NCBI GenBank assembly: GCA_030696695.1
Contig: JAUYRP010000021.1
Coordinates: 186,001-250,000, forward strand
Origin: Methylophilus sp.
GTDB lineage: Bacteria; Pseudomonadota; Gammaproteobacteria; Burkholderiales; Methylophilaceae
Length of the DNA: 64,000 bases
Reading direction: 5' to 3'
Part shown: one piece after another, positions 7,311 through 20,447 of the stretch
Layout: every line of letters begins with the position of its first letter
Numbering within the stretch: position 1 is the first letter of the stretch
Made by a program: the position numbers and the translations under genes
Notes under the pieces: generated by a model
Database searches by the model: none
Seen by the model: the letters and a program-made list of their open reading frames with translations, nothing else
Told to the model about the DNA's origin: nothing

Positions 7311-10152
7311 ATTTGCGCGGTACTGTTTTACCGGTGATATTGCTGACACAGCGCCCGCATATGGTGGGGTGTTCTGCATGACTACCGACATCTGCCACAT
7401 AATGCCAGCAACGCTCGCATTTGGTGTACTGAGATGGTTTGACCAATATTTTTTGTTCAGCATCTGTAGCAACTTTATACACGCGCGCTGCAGAAGTAAT
7501 GGTGACGAAACGTAAATCCTCGCCCAAGCTAGTCAACGCATCAAATTCAGCTGCAGTCACACTAAAATCCAGTTCAGCTTGTAGTGACGAACCCACTAAC
7601 CCAGCACCACGCAACACTTCAATTTCTTTTGCGGCTTGTGCACGCAGCGCTCGAATCACTTCCCACTTCGCTTTCAGTGCGGTCGCATAATCTGCATATT
7701 CGTTTGCACTAATCACATCAGCTTTATCCGTCCAATTATGTAGAACCACATAGTCTTCAGTATTCGGTGTTAAGGTTTGCCAAATTTCTTCTGCGGTATA
7801 ACTTAAAATCGGTGCCATCAAACCCGCTAATACTTGCGTGATTTTCAATAGCACGGTTTGCGCTGCGCGGCGGTCATGCGAATTTTCTGCATTGGTATAC
7901 ATGCGGTCTTTTAAAATATCTAAATAGAACGCACCTAAATCTTCAGCACAAAAATGTTGTAAGGCTTGAGCTACGCGATGCAACTCATAGGTGTTGTAAG
8001 CGTCGTGACAAGTATTGGACAGGTCACTCAATAAACCTAGCGCGTAGCGATCAATTTCTAATAAGTTCTCGTAAGGGACTGCCTGTGTAGTGACATCAAA
8101 ATCCGCCACGTTCGCCAATAAAAAGCGCAAGGTATTGCGAATCTTACGGTAGCTATCTGCCACACGTTTTAAGATTTCATCTGAAATCGTCAGCTCACCA
8201 GAGTAGTCCGTAGAAGCCACCCACAAACGCAGAATATCGGCACCGTAAGTGTCCATCACCTTTTGTGGCGCAACCACATTGCCTTTGGATTTACTCATTT
8301 TATGGCCCGCACCGTCCACCACAAAACCATGCGTGAGCAAGGCATCATAGGGAGCGCGACCGTCTATAGCGCAGCCAGTGAGTAAGCTAGACTGGAACCA
8401 ACCGCGGTGTTGGTCTGATCCTTCGAGATATAAGTCAGCGGGGAATTGTAGCTCTGGACGACGTTTAAGTACTGCCGCATGTGTAGCGCCGGAATCAAAC
8501 CAAACGTCTAAAGTATCGGACACTTTTTTATACTGCGCGGCATTGTCTGGCGCGTGCTGCGCTAAAAATGCGTCGCTATCTAAACTAAACCAAGCTTCCA
8601 CCCCTGCATGCTCTGTCAGCAATGCCGCTTGCTCTAATAATTCCGCTGTTTTTGGGTGCGGCTCTCCGGTTTCTTTATGCACAAACAAAGGCATTGGCAC
8701 GCCCCAGTTACGCTGACGCGACACGCACCAATCTGGACGATTTTTAATCATCGCCTCTAAGCGCGCACGACCCCAGGCAGGGAAAAATTCTGTTTGGTCT
8801 ACCGCTTTATTGGCATGTTCGCGCAATGCTGTGCCGTTTGCATCTTGCGCATTCATCCCAATAAACCATTGGTGTGTCGCCAATTGCATCAAAGGCGTTT
8901 TATGACGCCAACAATGTGGGAAGCTATGATTCAAACGCGCACTCGCCAACAATGTACCGTTTTCTTGCATCTTAGCCAAAATAACCTTGTTCGCTTCTTG
9001 ACGACTCAAGCCACGAATCTCAGCAAACTCAACTAAATCGCTGGTGAAGAACTTGCCATCGCCACCAATCAATACGCGTGGCTTTTCATTCGGAAAATTG
9101 GCACGCATCACTAACCAGTCGTCGTTACCATGCGCAGCAGCGGTATGTACTAAGCCAGTACCAGCATCAGTAGTCACATGCTCGCCACAAATTATCGGCA
9201 CTTGGCGATGATCGAATGGGTGTTGTAGCAACAAGCCCTTCAGAGTCCCGCCTGCAGTACTTGCCAATACTTGCGTATTCTCTTCACCGTAGCGTTTGAG
9301 AGTCGCTTCTACTAACTCATGCACCAGTATCAGCAAGCCTTTACTTGTTTGTACCAAGTCATAGGTCAATTCAGGATGCACGCTCACTGCCTGATTCGCT
9401 GGTAACGTCCACGGTGTGGTGGTCCAGATGACGGCATATGCATCACCTGTCACCTCAACGCCAAACGCTTTGCTTAAGTCCGCGCTATCCACCACCTTAA
9501 ACCCCACATCTATGGCGGGAGAATTGACATCTTCATATTCAACCTCAGCTTCTGCTAGCGCGGAGCCGCAATCCACACACCAATGCACAGGCTTGCTGCC
9601 TTGGTACAGATAACCGTTTAGATAGATTTCACCCAGCGCGCGCATGATGTCGGCTTCGGTTTTAAAATCCATGGTGAGGTAAGGATTGTCCCAGTCGCCC
9701 AACACCCCTAAACGAATAAAATCTTTTTTCTGCTTTTCTACTTGCTCAGCCGCGTAAGCACGGCAAAGCTCACGGAACTTAGCTGGCTCAATGTTTTTGC
9801 CATGTGTTTTTTCCACTACCAATTCAATCGGCAAGCCATGACAATCCCAGCCTGGCACATACGGCGCATCAAAACCACTCATGGTTTTGGATTTAATGAT
9901 GATGTCTTTCAGTATTTTATTGACGGCATGACCAATGTGAATATCACCATTGGCATAGGGTGGGCCATCATGCAAAATGAATTTTTTTGCCCCTTTGCGG
10001 GCAGCACGTATTTTTTGATAGAGTTTTTTCTGTTGCCACTGCGCCAGCCACGCGGGTTCGCGTTTGGCTAAATCTCCCCGCATCGGAAAGCTGGTTTCCG
10101 GCAGATTCAATTTGTACTTGGAGGCTTGTTCTGGTTTTGCTTGGTCGGTCAT
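7303..10152 (-). CDS. ileS: Isoleucyl-tRNA synthetase
   Basis: A class I aminoacyl-tRNA synthetase of 949 residues, normal for the bacterial enzyme. The HIGH signature is at residues 72-75 (ANGDIHIGH) and KMSKS is near residue 620 ([12 protein letters not shown]). The editing (CP1) insertion lies between them, and [14 protein letters not shown] precedes the KMSKS half. The C-terminal zinc site is complete, with CERCW and CGRC pairs at about 912-935. It charges tRNA-Ile in the cytoplasm. It lies in the order murJ, ribF, ileS, lspA on one strand with short gaps. Confidence 0.98.
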   Translation of the reverse strand: MTDQAKPEQASKYKLNLPETSFPMRGDLAKREPAWLAQWQQKKLYQKIRAARKGAKKFILHDGPPYANGDIHIGHAVNKILKDIIIKSKTMSGFDAPYVPGWDCHGLPIELVVEKTHGKNIEPAKFRELCRAYAAEQVEKQKKDFIRLGVLGDWDNPYLTMDFKTEADIMRALGEIYLNGYLYQGSKPVHWCVDCGSALAEAEVEYEDVNSPAIDVGFKVVDSADLSKAFGVEVTGDAYAVIWTTTPWTLPANQAVSVHPELTYDLVQTSKGLLILVHELVEATLKRYGEENTQVLASTAGGTLKGLLLQHPFDHRQVPIICGEHVTTDAGTGLVHTAAAHGNDDWLVMRANFPNEKPRVLIGGDGKFFTSDLVEFAEIRGLSRQEANKVILAKMQENGTLLASARLNHSFPHCWRHKTPLMQLATHQWFIGMNAQDANGTALREHANKAVDQTEFFPAWGRARLEAMIKNRPDWCVSRQRNWGVPMPLFVHKETGEPHPKTAELLEQAALLTEHAGVEAWFSLDSDAFLAQHAPDNAAQYKKVSDTLDVWFDSGATHAAVLKRRPELQFPADLYLEGSDQHRGWFQSSLLTGCAIDGRAPYDALLTHGFVVDGAGHKMSKSKGNVVAPQKVMDTYGADILRLWVASTDYSGELTISDEILKRVADSYRKIRNTLRFLLANVADFDVTTQAVPYENLLEIDRYALGLLSDLSNTCHDAYNTYELHRVAQALQHFCAEDLGAFYLDILKDRMYTNAENSHDRRAAQTVLLKITQVLAGLMAPILSYTAEEIWQTLTPNTEDYVVLHNWTDKADVISANEYADYATALKAKWEVIRALRAQAAKEIEVLRGAGLVGSSLQAELDFSVTAAEFDALTSLGEDLRFVTITSAARVYKVATDAEQKILVKPSQYTKCERCWHYVADVGSHAEHPTICGRCVSNITGKTVPRKYA

Positions 10153-10162
10153 GGCCTAATTC

Positions 10163-11065
10163 TTAACTCTGGTTCTTAAAATAATCGGTTGCAACTGCTG
10201 CATCTTTTGCAATTTGCGCTTTGAGCGCATCTAAACTTTCAAATTTCATTTCGTCACGCACTTTGTGATAAAACTGTACATGCACATGCTGGTCGTACAA
10301 GTTACCATTAAAATCAAACACATACACTTCCAGCATGAGTTTGGGTACTCCTGCAATGGTAGGGCGCACCCCTAAATTAGCCACGCCATTCAAACCGTTC
10401 AATTTTACCGCATAAACCCCTGTTAAAGCAGGCCGTTCATGCCGCATATGCACATTGGCCGTGGGGTAGCCGAGCTGACGGCCACGTTTGGCACCATGCA
10501 CCACTTTGCCGCTGATGCTGTAAGGTCGCCCGAGTAAGGATTCTGCACGCATTAAGTCGCCATCTGCCAGTGCATTACGCACTAAGGTACTAGAGACGCG
10601 CTCACCAGCCACTTCAACGGGCGGAAAATCCACTAAATCAAACCCATGGTCAATAAAGCTTTGCGTAGTACCCTGACGCTTAGCACCAAAGCAGAAATCA
10701 CCCCCCACCAAAATAATGTTGGCATTTAAATGCTGACGCAAAATGTCCTGCATAAACAGCTGTGCGCTAATACCTGCAAACGCCTGATTAAAGCGTAGAA
10801 CAAATACTTTTTGCACACCAGCCTCTTCAAAATATTCCAGCTTTTCGCGCATAGAAGAAAGCCGCGCTGGCGCGTTATGTGGCGCAAAAAACTCGCGTGG
10901 ATGTGGCTCAAATGTCATCACTGCTGGCGTCACGCCTTTTGCTTGTGCAGTGTCTACCAGCTTGGCTAATAATGCCTGATGACCTAAATGCAGGCCATCA
11001 AAATTACCAATGGCTAATGCCATAGGCGTAGGTTGCTGAATGGGCAGATGTCTAAATACTTGCAC
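10163..11065 (-). CDS. ribF: Bifunctional riboflavin kinase / FAD synthetase
   Basis: Makes FMN and then FAD from riboflavin. The N-terminal adenylyltransferase domain carries GNFDGLHLGHQALL (about residues 22-35); the C-terminal flavokinase domain has GRPYSISGKVVHG and GYPTANV. The 300-residue length fits. The start is a GTG two bases after the murJ stop, with AGGTAAGG directly before it, so the two genes are coupled. Ten bases separate it from ileS. Confidence 0.96.
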   Translation of the reverse strand: MQVFRHLPIQQPTPMALAIGNFDGLHLGHQALLAKLVDTAQAKGVTPAVMTFEPHPREFFAPHNAPARLSSMREKLEYFEEAGVQKVFVLRFNQAFAGISAQLFMQDILRQHLNANIILVGGDFCFGAKRQGTTQSFIDHGFDLVDFPPVEVAGERVSSTLVRNALADGDLMRAESLLGRPYSISGKVVHGAKRGRQLGYPTANVHMRHERPALTGVYAVKLNGLNGVANLGVRPTIAGVPKLMLEVYVFDFNGNLYDQHVHVQFYHKVRDEMKFESLDALKAQIAKDAAVATDYFKNQS

Positions 11066-11067
11066 CC

Positions 11068-12612
11068 TTACCTCACCGTTCTACGTGAAAAGTGTTGGGG
11101 TCTAAAGCCCAACACAAACAATACGGCAAAATACACTGCCATGCCCAATATCACCAAGCCAGTTAAATGCGTTAAACGGCTGATGACACTCCATTGCAAC
11201 CAAGTACCTGCATCGCCCATCGCTAGATACAAAGCCCCACCCATCACAACCAGTGCACATAAAAGTTTCAGCAAGAACAGCCACCACCCTGGTAGTGGAT
11301 GAAACAGCTGCGCTTTGCGTAAGTGGTAATACAGCAAACCAGCATTAACGCATGCACCTAAACCCAAGGCCAGTGCAAGCCCTGCATGATTTAAATCTAA
11401 TCCAAAAATAAATATCACATTCATGACTTGGGTGAGCACCAGTGTAAAAATGGCCACTTTCACAGGCGTTTTGATATTTTGCCGCGCATAAAAACCGGGC
11501 GCCAAAATCTTCACCAAAATCATGCCCAGCAAACCCACGCTGTACGCAATCAGCGCTTGCTGCGTCATCGCCACATCGGTGGGTGTAAATTTACCGTAAT
11601 AAAACAACGTTGAAACCAATGGTGTCGCCAACACAGCCAATGCCACTGCTGCAGGAGCCGCTAATAAAAAGGTTAAGCGCAAGCCCCAATCCAGCAGTTG
11701 TCTATACTCACTTTCATCTTTGCTGGCGTAGGCTTTGGATAAACTGGGCAATAGAATTGTACCTAGTGCCACCCCTAGCACACCTGATGGAAACTCCATC
11801 AAGCGGTCCGCATAATACAGCCAGCTCACACTGCCAGTAATTAAAAATGAAGCGAATATCGTATTTAAAATCAATGAGATTTGCGCCACCGATACACCCA
11901 ACAAGGCCGGTCCCATCAGCTTTAAAATGCGCCACACGCCTTCGTCATCTCTTTTGAAATCAAACCTAGGCAATAAGCCAATTTGCTTTAAGAATGGGAT
12001 TTGAAACACCAACTGTAAAAAGCCACCTATAAAAACTGCCCAGGCTAATACTTTGATAGGTTCGGCAAAATAATCGGCAAAGAACAACACGGCTGCAATC
12101 ATCGATACATTGAGCCAAACAGGGGTAAAGGCTGGGATGCCGAATTTATTATAAGTATTGAGTACCCCACCCGCCATGGAGACCAAGGAAATAAAGAAAA
12201 TGTACGGGAAGGTAATTCTCAACAACTCTATGGTCAGTTGCATTTTGGCTGGATTGGCTTGAAAACCAGGGGCGATTAACGTCACGATGAATGGCGCTGC
12301 TAGCATTCCTAACAAAGTCACCACGACCAAAATCAAGCCCATCCAAGTTGCCACGCGATTAATCAGCGTGTGTGTTTCATCAAAGCCCCGCTGTGTTTTA
12401 TATTCACCCAAAATAGGCACAAACGCTTGACTGAATGCACCTTCAGCCGAAATACGGCGCAACAAATTAGGAATTTTAAAGGCCACAATAAAGGCATCAC
12501 TCAGCATGCTCGCCCCAAAGGCGCGCGCAATCAACGTATCGCGCAAAAAGCCTAAAATGCGCGAGATAAACGTCATGCTCCCTATTTTGGCTAGGACTCT
12601 GAGTAAGTTCAT
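11068..12612 (-). CDS. murJ: Lipid II flippase MurJ
   Basis: A polytopic inner-membrane protein of 514 residues in the MOP exporter superfamily. The N-terminus ([20 protein letters not shown], then [12 protein letters not shown]) is characteristic of MurJ/MviN, as is the [11 protein letters not shown] segment. About 14 hydrophobic segments are visible. It moves lipid II across the inner membrane for peptidoglycan synthesis. It is divergent from rpsT, an arrangement common in betaproteobacteria, and heads the group murJ-ribF-ileS-lspA. Confidence 0.96.
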   Translation of the reverse strand: MNLLRVLAKIGSMTFISRILGFLRDTLIARAFGASMLSDAFIVAFKIPNLLRRISAEGAFSQAFVPILGEYKTQRGFDETHTLINRVATWMGLILVVVTLLGMLAAPFIVTLIAPGFQANPAKMQLTIELLRITFPYIFFISLVSMAGGVLNTYNKFGIPAFTPVWLNVSMIAAVLFFADYFAEPIKVLAWAVFIGGFLQLVFQIPFLKQIGLLPRFDFKRDDEGVWRILKLMGPALLGVSVAQISLILNTIFASFLITGSVSWLYYADRLMEFPSGVLGVALGTILLPSLSKAYASKDESEYRQLLDWGLRLTFLLAAPAAVALAVLATPLVSTLFYYGKFTPTDVAMTQQALIAYSVGLLGMILVKILAPGFYARQNIKTPVKVAIFTLVLTQVMNVIFIFGLDLNHAGLALALGLGACVNAGLLYYHLRKAQLFHPLPGWWLFLLKLLCALVVMGGALYLAMGDAGTWLQWSVISRLTHLTGLVILGMAVYFAVLFVLGFRPQHFSRRTVR

Positions 12613-12698
12613 GAAAGAATAAAACTTTATAATTAATTTAGTCGCGTGATTTTATCATGGGCGAGGCATTACACCGCATGCGGAAGCATAATTAAACC

Positions 12699-12727
12699 TT
12701 GCAAAACAAGCACAAACACATTATTAT
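12699..12727 (+). promoter_or_regulatory. Sigma-70-type promoter of rpsT
   Basis: TTGCAA (12699-12704) and TATTAT (12722-12727) are separated by exactly 17 bp, about 45 bp before the rpsT ATG. Seen directly; function inferred. Confidence 0.65.
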
Positions 12728-12772
12728 GCACGGTTTCGTATTTATACCCTTACAGCATTAGGATAATCAAAC

Positions 12773-13177
12773 ATGGCAAATACCGCACAAGCACGCAAAC
12801 GCGCGCGCCAGTCCGTAAAAGTGAATGCGCACAACGCAGCGTTGCGTTCTACTTTGCGTACTGCAATCAAAAAAGTGATTAAAGCGATTGAAGCAGGCGA
12901 CAAAGCCGCTGCAGTAGCTTCATACCAAGAAAACGTTGGCATTATTGATCGCATTGCCGACAAAAAAATTATTCACAAAAACAAAGCATCACGTCATAAA
13001 AGCCGTTTGACTGCTGCAATCAAAGCACTCAAAGGCGACGCACCAGCTACTTTAGCTTCTGTAAAAAAAGCGGTTGCTCCTAAAGCCGCTGCCAAGCCTG
13101 CAAAAGCAGCAGCCAAGCCAAAAGCTGAAGCAAAACCTAAAGCCGCTGCAAAACCAAAAAAAGCAAAAGCTGAATAA
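12773..13177 (+). CDS. rpsT: 30S ribosomal protein S20, with long C-terminal tail
   Basis: Residues 1 to about 87 are a normal S20 ([20 protein letters not shown], then the [10 protein letters not shown] segment), which binds 16S rRNA during 30S assembly. The usual protein stops near here, but this one continues to residue 134 with a low-complexity tail of Ala, Lys, Pro and a few Glu ([12 protein letters not shown]-type repeats), resembling histone-H1-like tails. The tail is in frame and followed by a good terminator, so it is not an obvious frameshift product. It has its own promoter and is monocistronic. Confidence 0.95.
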   Translation: MANTAQARKRARQSVKVNAHNAALRSTLRTAIKKVIKAIEAGDKAAAVASYQENVGIIDRIADKKIIHKNKASRHKSRLTAAIKALKGDAPATLASVKKAVAPKAAAKPAKAAAKPKAEAKPKAAAKPKKAKAE

Positions 13178-13204
13178 TCAAACGCCTGTCACAAAGCGGG
13201 ATAC

Positions 13205-13234
13205 AAAAAAGCCGAACACTAGTTCGGCTTTTTT
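13205..13234 (+). terminator. Rho-independent terminator after rpsT
   Basis: A hairpin with stem AAAAAAGCCGAAC / GTTCGGCTTTTTT closes on a very short loop and ends in a T run. The flanking A run means it may also stop minus-strand transcription. Confidence 0.85.
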
Positions 13235-13308
13235 ATTGTGCTCAACTTGATGACACTCAACTTTATGATGCTCATTTAGCCAGTTGCTGTTCTGGCCAAT
13301 CCATCGAC

Positions 13309-14139
13309 TCACTTAATATTGATCATCGGTATTGAACCACCTGTCACTTGCGGCAATTGACCGTTCCACTTTTCTAACGCCAAACGTTGATTTTCAATCT
13401 CACGTAACTTAAGCAAATCTGGCGTAATCTCTTGCTTTTGCAATCTTAATGATTCTGCCTCTGCTTTGGCCGATGCAATTTTTTGCTCCGCTTCCACTTT
13501 AATCCGTTCCAAATCGCGCTCAGCTTTTAATTTGAGTTGGTCTGCCGTGGTTTTACCTTCAATCGCTTGGTTAAAACTTTCGGAAAATCGAAAATTCACA
13601 ATACTGAATTCATCTATCGCAATCCCATGCCGCAATAGCCTATCTTTCATAAATTGACTAATTTCATCACGCACTTCTGGGCGCTTGCTGATCAGTTCTT
13701 CGGCTGTATATTTTGCTGTGGTCGCCTTAAAAGCTTCTTGTACCGCAGGCACAATAATGCGGTCACCCACAGAGTTTAAATCACCGACCAATTGAAATGT
13801 CTCTGCAACACGGGTAGGAATCAAGTGGTAATTCAATGCAATTTTGGTGTGCACTTGCTGCAAATCACGAGAAGCGGCATCACCATCGCCCTCCGCCTTT
13901 TGAATTTGCACATTAATTTCGCGCACCTGCTGCACGATAGGAATACGAAAATGTAGCCCCTCCTCAAGTACGGTCTGGTTCACTTTACCAAACGTAGTGA
14001 TCACACCACGATGGCCTGCGTTAATCACCACAAAAGGATTGAGCCAAGACAACAGCACCAAGCCTAAAACTACTAATCCAGCATATTTAATCACACGCGG
14101 AAATGCTTTTATTTCAAGATTTTGATTAATGCTAGCCAT
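13309..14139 (-). CDS. Prohibitin-family (SPFH domain) membrane protein
   Basis: A 276-residue protein with one N-terminal membrane segment (about residues 17-38), then an SPFH/prohibitin domain (NAGHRGVITTFGKVNQTVLE onward) and an Ala/Glu/Lys-rich coiled coil (about 195-245). It is closer to prohibitin than to HflC/HflK, since it stands alone without the partner. The family forms large membrane rings that scaffold proteases or organise membrane domains. The start has GGGGG upstream. It reads in the same direction as purE-purK, with 37 bp between; co-transcription is possible. Confidence 0.85.
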   Translation of the reverse strand: MASINQNLEIKAFPRVIKYAGLVVLGLVLLSWLNPFVVINAGHRGVITTFGKVNQTVLEEGLHFRIPIVQQVREINVQIQKAEGDGDAASRDLQQVHTKIALNYHLIPTRVAETFQLVGDLNSVGDRIIVPAVQEAFKATTAKYTAEELISKRPEVRDEISQFMKDRLLRHGIAIDEFSIVNFRFSESFNQAIEGKTTADQLKLKAERDLERIKVEAEQKIASAKAEAESLRLQKQEITPDLLKLREIENQRLALEKWNGQLPQVTGGSIPMINIK

Positions 14140-14176
14140 TGATGCCCCCTTATATTTTTATGATTATTTGTGTCGA

Positions 14177-15349
14177 TTAAATACCTATGTGCAGTTCCCC
14201 ACGCGCAATTCTAGCAATATTCAGCACCGCCTCTATGTCTTGCCCGATGACAGTAAAATGCCCCATTTTTCTTGCGTTACGTGGCTCGTGTTTGCCATAA
14301 AGATGTAACTTGAGATTGGGATGAGTGAACGCTTTTTCCCAGTTTGGATTTTGACCATCCACCCAGCTATCCCCTAATATATTCACCATTACTGCATTGC
14401 TATGTAATTTAGCATCGCCTAGTGGCAAACCCGCTGTCACTCGCACTTGCTGTTCAAATTGGTTCGTGACACAAGCGTCAAGGGTATAGTGCCCAGAGTT
14501 GTGGGGGCGGGGTGCAATCTCGTTTACCAATAACTGCGTACCCACCACAAAAAATTCCACACCTAACACCCCCACATAGTTCAACTCTTTGGCCAATTTC
14601 TTAGCCAACTCTTGTGCGTTTGCCTTAATCACTTCAGAGCAACGTGCAGGCACGATGCTGACATCCAAAATGCCATTCAAATGACTATTCTCTGCAGTGG
14701 GAAATGCCGCAATATTGCCATGTGCATCTCGAGCTAATACCACTGAAACTTCTAAGTCGAGTGGCAACATATGTTCCAATACACATACTTCTTGCTTGAA
14801 ATTAGCAAATGCAGCCAGTGCTTCTGCTTGATTTTTAACACGGGCCTGACCTTTGCCATCGTAACCAAAGCGCGCTACTTTCAAGATGGCTGGGTAGATC
14901 GTGTGCGTGTCTTCTGGCAAATCGTTTGCTTGATGAATCACCACAAACGGCGCCACTGGCAATCCTGCATCACGGATAAAGTTTTTTTCCAATACCCGGT
15001 TTTGTGCAATGCCCACCGCTTGTGCGCTTGGATGCACGCGTGTTGATTGCGCTAACTGTTCTAGCGTAGCTGCCGGTACATTCTCAAACTCTGTTGTCAC
15101 GGCTTGGCAAGTATCTGCTATTTGCTTGAGTGCATTGGCATCATCGTACTGCGCACATAAGTGGATGTCGGCAATTTTACCGGCGGGGCTGTTCAGATCG
15201 GGATCTAGCACTGTGACTTGATAGCCCATTTCATGTGCGGCAATTACAAAAAAGCGGCCTAATTGACCACCACCTAACATGCCAAGCATAGCTGGCGGAT
15301 TAATTACAGTAAGACCACTTTGCTTGTTTATACTTTGTTGCAAACTCAT
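14177..15349 (-). CDS. purK: N5-carboxyaminoimidazole ribonucleotide synthase
   Basis: An ATP-grasp enzyme that makes N5-CAIR from AIR, ATP and bicarbonate in purine synthesis. The start is the ATG at 15349 with AGGA upstream (a TTG lies one codon before). MLGMLGGGQLGRF near residue 23 begins the preATP-grasp fold, and EFFVVGTQLLVNEIAPRPHN is the metal/ATP region. The 390-residue length is normal. It follows purE by about 105 bp, forming the usual purE-purK pair. Confidence 0.96.
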   Translation of the reverse strand: MSLQQSINKQSGLTVINPPAMLGMLGGGQLGRFFVIAAHEMGYQVTVLDPDLNSPAGKIADIHLCAQYDDANALKQIADTCQAVTTEFENVPAATLEQLAQSTRVHPSAQAVGIAQNRVLEKNFIRDAGLPVAPFVVIHQANDLPEDTHTIYPAILKVARFGYDGKGQARVKNQAEALAAFANFKQEVCVLEHMLPLDLEVSVVLARDAHGNIAAFPTAENSHLNGILDVSIVPARCSEVIKANAQELAKKLAKELNYVGVLGVEFFVVGTQLLVNEIAPRPHNSGHYTLDACVTNQFEQQVRVTAGLPLGDAKLHSNAVMVNILGDSWVDGQNPNWEKAFTHPNLKLHLYGKHEPRNARKMGHFTVIGQDIEAVLNIARIARGELHIGI

Positions 15350-15454
15350 CAAAAAATCCTCATGTACACCCTAAGTGACTTAGATACTATCTGCGGCTTT
15401 TTTGATTTAACTTGCCGCGTTTTAACCACACTAGAATGTGTGTATTAACGTGCA

Positions 15455-15949
15455 TTATGGTTGCTCATGTAAGGTCATGGCATGCACTTTTTCTGCTTGT
15501 TTTATTCTGAATTGGGCTAATTTGTCAGCTAACTCTGCATCATGATTCGCTAACATAGAAACAGCAAATAGACCTGCATTAGCGGCCCCTGCATCACCAA
15601 TCGCGAATGTTGCCACTGGAATCCCTTTCGGCATTTGCACAATAGAGAGCAAAGAATCTTGCCCTTGCAAATGCTTTGATGGCACAGGCACACCCAAAAC
15701 AGGCAATGTGGTTTTAGCAGCGACCATACCTGGTAAGTGCGCAGCACCACCAGCGCCAGCAATAATCACTTGAAAGCCGTTGCTGGCAGCATTTTCAGCA
15801 AATGCAAACATCAAATCGGGTGTGCGGTGCGCTGATACTACTTTCGCCTCATAAGACACGCCAAAATCGGCCAACATTTGTGCGGCAAGTTTCATCACTG
15901 GCCAATCGCTGTCTGAGCCCATCACGATGGCAACTAAAGGTTTACTCAT
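15455..15949 (-). CDS. purE: N5-carboxyaminoimidazole ribonucleotide mutase
   Basis: Converts N5-CAIR to CAIR. The class I PurE signature [10 protein letters not shown] is at residues 10-19, and [12 protein letters not shown] and [11 protein letters not shown] form the remaining active-site loops. The protein has 164 residues. AAAAGG lies before the ATG. purK follows on the same strand. Confidence 0.97.
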   Translation of the reverse strand: MSKPLVAIVMGSDSDWPVMKLAAQMLADFGVSYEAKVVSAHRTPDLMFAFAENAASNGFQVIIAGAGGAAHLPGMVAAKTTLPVLGVPVPSKHLQGQDSLLSIVQMPKGIPVATFAIGDAGAANAGLFAVSMLANHDAELADKLAQFRIKQAEKVHAMTLHEQP

Positions 15950-16052
15950 TGATTTTTACCTTTTATCAAAATTCACATATACGCAAGTGATGGCATTAGC
16001 CACTATGCTTAATTTAGATTTGCGAGTTAGTTTTCGCCAGAACATTTACAAC

Positions 16053-18228
<2,176 letters not shown>

Positions 18229-18244
18229 TTAGAGTGTACCAAAT

Positions 18245-18270
18245 AAAAAAGCCTCATCAAACGATGAGGC
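18245..18270 (-). terminator. Terminator after rplU-rpmA
   Basis: The minus strand reads GCCTCATC-GTTT-GATGAGGC followed by TTTTTT: an 8-bp stem with a 4-nt loop just past the rpmA stop. Confidence 0.85.
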
Positions 18271-18289
18271 TTTGTAAAACCAAACAAAC

Positions 18290-18547
18290 TTAAACTGCAA
18301 CGATGCTGACAGTATGACGTTTTAAAGCGCCTTTTACAGCAAAGGTTACTTTACCGTCGATTTTTGCGAAAAGCGTATGGTCTTTGCCCATACCAACATT
18401 TTCACCTGCATGCATTTTTGTACCGCGCTGACGCACGATAATGCTACCTGCAGAAACTACTGTTTCACCAAATGCTTTAACGCCAAGACGTTTAGCTTGT
18501 GAGTCGCGACCGTTACGTGAACTACCGCCTGCTTTTTTGTGTGCCAT
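18290..18547 (-). CDS. rpmA: 50S ribosomal protein L27
   Basis: An 85-residue L27. The N-terminus [20 protein letters not shown], which reaches the peptidyl-transferase centre, is intact with no cleavable leader. AAGGA precedes the ATG. It follows rplU by 24 bp. Confidence 0.98.
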   Translation of the reverse strand: MAHKKAGGSSRNGRDSQAKRLGVKAFGETVVSAGSIIVRQRGTKMHAGENVGMGKDHTLFAKIDGKVTFAVKGALKRHTVSIVAV

Positions 18548-18571
18548 GTCGAGTCCTTATTTCTTTACTGC

Positions 18572-18886
18572 TTACTTAGCAGCAATGGTATCAATTTGAA
18601 TTTCTGTAAAACTTTGGCGATGGCCTTGTGTTTTACGATAATGTTTACGACGACGGAATTTGAAAATCATCACTTTATCAGCGCGGCCGTGTGAAACCAC
18701 TGTTGCGTTTACTTTCGCACCAGCTACTAACGGAGCACCAATCGTTGTTTTTTCGCCATCAGCAATCAATAGCACTTTATCGATGACCACTTTGCTACCA
18801 ACGTCACCCACTAACTTTTCAACTTTTAGTTTGTCACCAGCAGCTACCTTGTATTGCTTGCCGCCTGTTTTAATTACTGCGTACAT
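18572..18886 (-). CDS. rplU: 50S ribosomal protein L21
   Basis: A 104-residue L21 with [18 protein letters not shown] at the start and [17 protein letters not shown] near the C-terminus for 23S rRNA binding. It heads the rplU-rpmA transcript. Confidence 0.98.
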   Translation of the reverse strand: MYAVIKTGGKQYKVAAGDKLKVEKLVGDVGSKVVIDKVLLIADGEKTTIGAPLVAGAKVNATVVSHGRADKVMIFKFRRRKHYRKTQGHRQSFTEIQIDTIAAK

Positions 18887-18923
18887 AATAAAGCCTTAAA
18901 CATCATCTTTTAGAGAACTGGGC

Positions 18924-18951
18924 ATTATACGCAATTTATAATAGAAAGCAA
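18924..18951 (-). promoter_or_regulatory. Sigma-70-type promoter of rplU-rpmA
   Basis: On the minus strand TTGCTT (18946-18951) and TATAAT (18924-18929) are 16 bp apart, about 38 bp upstream of the rplU ATG. The -10 is a consensus match. Confidence 0.65.
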
Positions 18952-18995
18952 ATCAACAATGCATTTTATACGACTTATTTTGCTAATTTATGCGC

Positions 18996-20417
18996 TCAAT
19001 ATAAATCTGCAATCTCAAGCTTAGCTGGCAATGAAATAAGCTGTATTTTACGATTGTTAATAGCCTTTAACAACAGCTTATACATATCATGATCATACTT
19101 GAGTTCTGTGACGCGCTCACAGAGGCTGGTTAACGCTTCTTCACTTTCCGCCGCACCCAAATAGGTCCAATGTTCAAATACATGCAATTGTGTCTGATCG
19201 TTTTCGCCATTATGCTCCTTGATCACTACTTTACCTGGATAAGGCCATATTTTAATCCGATGCGCGATGAGTGCCTGCTGCACCCTAAGGTAATGGATCT
19301 CTGGTCTTTCTTTGCCGCAACAAACACCGTGACAACGCTTGATTTGGTGTGAAAAACACGGCCCTTTAGCCCAAGACTCCAACCCCAAATATTTGGGGCA
19401 TAACTGATGCTTTTCTGCCATGGTGCGTAACACTTCCATGGCCTGTCGTTTGGTTTTAAACGTACCGTACAGCATCCCTAACTGGCTAGGGTCGATGTCC
19501 TCCTCACGCTGCAATGTCATTGCTGGGATTGATTGTGGGTTTGGACTTAGTTGCCATGTACAAAGCTGACGCTCGCTTCTTAATCGTCGGTTATAAATGG
19601 GCTGTCGCTCTTTGATTAACCGAGACTCTAATAATAGTGCGCTAAACTCACCGGCCGTGGTCATCCATTCCACGTGTTTGATTTCTTGTGATATGCGCAT
19701 TTCTTTGGTGGAGGCATGGTCACTGGTAAAGTGCGATAACACGCGTGCGCGTAAGTTAATGCTTTTACCAATATACAGCGGCAGATTATTTTCCCCATAG
19801 AACATGTAAACACCGGGGGTTTCTGGCAAGTCATCTAGCAGATGAGCGTCTAGGTGTGATGGCAAACTGGGGGCACTCATCAGTTTTTTCACAGCATGAA
19901 TAAGTGCCGGCTCACCTAACTCCAAACGCGCAACGTCGACAAATGCGAGCATGGCTTCCACATCCCCCATGGCGCGATGACGGACAATATTTGCAATTTG
20001 ATGCCTTTGTACGATGGCATCTAAACCATGGCTTTTAAATTCTGGATATAGCAAGCGTGATAATTTAACGGTACATAACACCTTTTGACGAATGGTAATG
20101 CCCAAGCGCCTAAATTCCGCCTTGATAAAACCGTGGTCGAATCGCACATTATGGGCAGCCAAAACAGCACCTTCTAAAAAGCTAAGCAATTTATCGGCAA
20201 TTTGCGCAAAGGTGGGCGCGCTCGCCACCATCTCATTATTAATACCAGTGAGACTTTGTATAAATGCTGGAATAGATTGCTCAGGATTTACTAATGTCTG
20301 CCAGCGAGCTACTTCAACGCCCTGCTCAAACCTCACCAAGGCAATTTCTGTGATGCGGTCGCGCAATGGCGTCGCACCTGTCGTTTCCAAATCTAAATAA
20401 GTAATTGCATCTAACAT
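18996..20417 (-). CDS. DnaQ-like exonuclease fused to GIY-YIG (UvrC/Cho-like) nuclease
   Basis: A 473-residue two-nuclease fusion. Residues 1 to about 170 are a DEDDh 3'-5' exonuclease: LDLETTG (Exo I), AHNVRFDHGF (Exo II) and HRAMGDVEA (Exo III). From about 200, TPGVYMFYGENNLPLYIGKS starts a GIY-YIG endonuclease domain like the N-terminus of UvrC/Cho; the rest resembles the Cho/UvrC cysteine-containing region (CPKYLGLE, CHGVCCGKE). The architecture is known in several bacterial groups and probably acts in DNA repair, incising and trimming damaged strands. No uvrA/B nearby. Confidence 0.88.
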   Translation of the reverse strand: MLDAITYLDLETTGATPLRDRITEIALVRFEQGVEVARWQTLVNPEQSIPAFIQSLTGINNEMVASAPTFAQIADKLLSFLEGAVLAAHNVRFDHGFIKAEFRRLGITIRQKVLCTVKLSRLLYPEFKSHGLDAIVQRHQIANIVRHRAMGDVEAMLAFVDVARLELGEPALIHAVKKLMSAPSLPSHLDAHLLDDLPETPGVYMFYGENNLPLYIGKSINLRARVLSHFTSDHASTKEMRISQEIKHVEWMTTAGEFSALLLESRLIKERQPIYNRRLRSERQLCTWQLSPNPQSIPAMTLQREEDIDPSQLGMLYGTFKTKRQAMEVLRTMAEKHQLCPKYLGLESWAKGPCFSHQIKRCHGVCCGKERPEIHYLRVQQALIAHRIKIWPYPGKVVIKEHNGENDQTQLHVFEHWTYLGAAESEEALTSLCERVTELKYDHDMYKLLLKAINNRKIQLISLPAKLEIADLY

Positions 20418-20447
20418 TGCTAACTTTCTATTTGCTGCACTGCCTCG

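Noticed and set aside
7311-7472. Long N-terminal extension of lspA
   Set aside because: These codons lie inside ileS in another frame and have no similarity to LspA; the normal start is at 7310.
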